Shown here piece after piece: positions 5,669 to 6,381 of a stretch of 6,381 bases of DNA. Source of the stretch: Promethearchaeota archaeon (lineage in GTDB: Archaea > Asgardarchaeota > Lokiarchaeia > Sigyniarchaeales > SOKP01). Under the pieces are notes generated by a model, which was not told the DNA's origin, searched no databases, and worked only from the letters and a program-made list of their open reading frames with translations. The translations under genes and the position numbers were made by a program. Within the stretch, counting starts at the first letter, position 1. Each line of letters begins with the position of its first letter. Where the stretch lies: NCBI GenBank assembly GCA_004524385.1, contig SDNM01000096.1, positions 1 to 6,381 of the forward strand, read 5' to 3'.

Positions 5669-5678
5669 TAAAATTTTT

Positions 5679-5688
5679 CCTTTTTCCT
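5679..5688 (-). promoter_or_regulatory. Ribosome binding site before the polyferredoxin GTG
   Basis: The minus strand reads AGGAAAAAGG, ending 10 nt before the GTG at 5668-5666. The second AGG is at an acceptable distance, and it is the only purine-rich ribosome-binding candidate near the 5' end of the open frame. It therefore supports the GTG as the intended start, even though the GTG frame runs into TGA after ten codons as the sequence stands. Confidence 0.5.
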
Positions 5689-5779
5689 AAGTATTCTAAA
5701 GTGTTTTTTTTTATTAATTTTAATGACTAAAAATTAAAATAAAAAAAGAATTGTTATTAAGAATTAGTAAATAGATCTC
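5689..5779 (-). promoter_or_regulatory. AT-rich promoter region of the polyferredoxin gene
   Basis: The spacer between the two minus-strand genes is almost pure A/T. ATTAATAAA on the minus strand (around 5710-5718) is a possible TATA box about 45 bp before the GTG, which would leave a short leader carrying the ribosome binding site. No inverted repeat or riboswitch-like structure was seen. Confidence 0.25.
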
Positions 5780-5796
5780 AAAAAAACAAAAAAAAA
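5780..5796 (-). terminator. U-tract terminator downstream of the TPR/MIT-like gene
   Basis: Read on the minus strand, nine T, one G and seven T follow the TAA at 5802-5804 after 5 nt. This is a strong archaeal-type U-tract terminator, so the helical-protein gene and the polyferredoxin gene are probably separate transcription units despite sharing a strand. Confidence 0.55.
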
Positions 5797-5801
5797 TTAA
5801 T

Positions 5802-6381
5802 TTATATTAGTGTTTGAAGTTTTGCAATTTTTTTTTCTACTTTTTTTCTGCTGGATTTATTATCAGAATAAATTGAAAATTCTTTTAGAATTTCAAATGC
5901 TTTTTGATAATGTCGTATGGCATTGTAGTAATCACTCTTTTTCTCAGCTTTTTCACCAGCATTTTGGGCGTATTCAAGTTCCATTTTTTTATACTTTTTA
6001 TCAAGTTCTAAAACCATAAATGAAATTTTGCCAATAGTTTTTTTATAATTGAAACCGGTTGCCAGAAAAAGCGCTTTTTCATATTCTTTTTGTGCTTCTG
6101 TATAAGCTAAAGCCTTTTCGGCATTTTGAGCTTTCTTAATGAAATCGTCTATTAATTCTTTTGCCTCTTTATTGTCCATATTTTTAGCTTTTTCTTTTAA
6201 TTCTTCTATCTCATTATCAGCTGCAATTATTGGAGAAATTAGTTTATTACTAGCTATTCTTATTGCATATGTTTCTTCAAAGTATTCAACGTTGTTTTGA
6301 ACTGTTTCAAGAGTAGTGGGAATTATAACATTTTTTTCTAAAAGCTGATAGATTTCATAAAGAATAACCTTCGGTTCAATC
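5802..6381 (-). CDS. Helical TPR/MIT-like protein, C-terminal part (5' end outside window)
   Basis: The frame is open from the right edge to the TAA at 5802, giving 192 visible residues. The ATG at 6177-6179 is internal (residue 68), because the upstream frame continues with ordinary protein-like codons and no stop. Residues 1-67 are helical and end in an acidic/lysine-rich linker. Two similar helical hairpins follow: 87-110 ('AEKALAYTEAQKEYEKALFLA') and 142-168 ('GEKAEKKSDYYNAIRHYQKA'), each with the A-x-x-Y-x-K-A spacing of TPR or MIT repeats, about 55 residues apart. Such repeats bind other proteins. The last 20 residues are strongly basic. The protein is cytoplasmic as far as seen, with no membrane segment. 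Whether an enzymatic or GTPase domain lies upstream cannot be known from this window. Confidence 0.75.
   Translation of the reverse strand, partial: IEPKVILYEIYQLLEKNVIIPTTLETVQNNVEYFEETYAIRIASNKLISPIIAADNEIEELKEKAKNMDNKEAKELIDDFIKKAQNAEKALAYTEAQKEYEKALFLATGFNYKKTIGKISFMVLELDKKYKKMELEYAQNAGEKAEKKSDYYNAIRHYQKAFEILKEFSIYSDNKSSRKKVEKKIAKLQTLI

Noticed and set aside
5668..5670. UAG upstream of the polyferredoxin as a pyrrolysine codon
   Set aside because: The upstream frame has no start codon and only AT-rich non-coding sequence; the TAG simply precedes the gene.
5810..6019. Plus-strand open frame of 69 codons
   Set aside because: It is antisense to the helical-protein gene; the Phe-rich product mirrors Lys/Glu-rich codons.

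Overview
The window is AT-rich (roughly 30% GC by eye) and almost certainly archaeal. The clearest sign is a tRNA-Pro gene whose anticodon loop is split at position 37/38 by a 28-nt intron that folds into an exact bulge-helix-bulge, the substrate of the archaeal splicing endonuclease. An archaemetzincin protease, a polyferredoxin of the FwdF type, TATA-like boxes and U-tract terminators agree. The stand-alone two-component modules, DraG-like hydrolase, lysine/glutamate-rich coiled proteins and low GC would fit an Asgard (Lokiarchaeia-like) genome. That placement is an inference from general character, not shown by a marker gene.

Layout, left to right. (1) 1-985, + strand: the C-terminal part of a sensor histidine kinase runs in from outside the window, followed after one base by a single-domain CheY-like response regulator. 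(2) 1088-2092, + strand: an ADP-ribosylglycohydrolase (DraG/ARH type). (3) 2116-2697, - strand: an archaemetzincin with a TTG start, convergent with the previous gene. (4) 2857-2958, + strand: tRNA-Pro(UGG) with intron. (5) 2970-3236, - strand: a small protein resembling UPF0147. (6) 3352-3894, - strand: a four-helix membrane protein of no recognised family. (7) 4003-4569, + strand: a PhlG-like (2,4-diacetylphloroglucinol hydrolase family) protein, divergent from gene 6 across 108 bp. (8) 4582-5668, - strand: a polyferredoxin whose open frame has no usable start codon and appears to be frameshifted close to its GTG start. (9) 5802-6381, - strand: the C-terminal part of a helical TPR/MIT-like protein that continues past the right edge.

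Functional links are limited. The kinase and regulator form a translationally tight pair. The ADP-ribosyl hydrolase lies on the same strand 102 bp further on and could share their transcription, but nothing proves it. The rest is a mosaic of single genes in alternating orientation separated by AT-rich spacers with oligo-T tracts. No mobile element, CRISPR array, long repeat or integration site was seen. No spacer exceeds about 160 bp. I do not see a convincing new multi-gene system. The points most worth a second look are the broken start of the polyferredoxin, the altered metzincin motif, the tRNA intron with its odd leader, and the UPF0147-like small gene.
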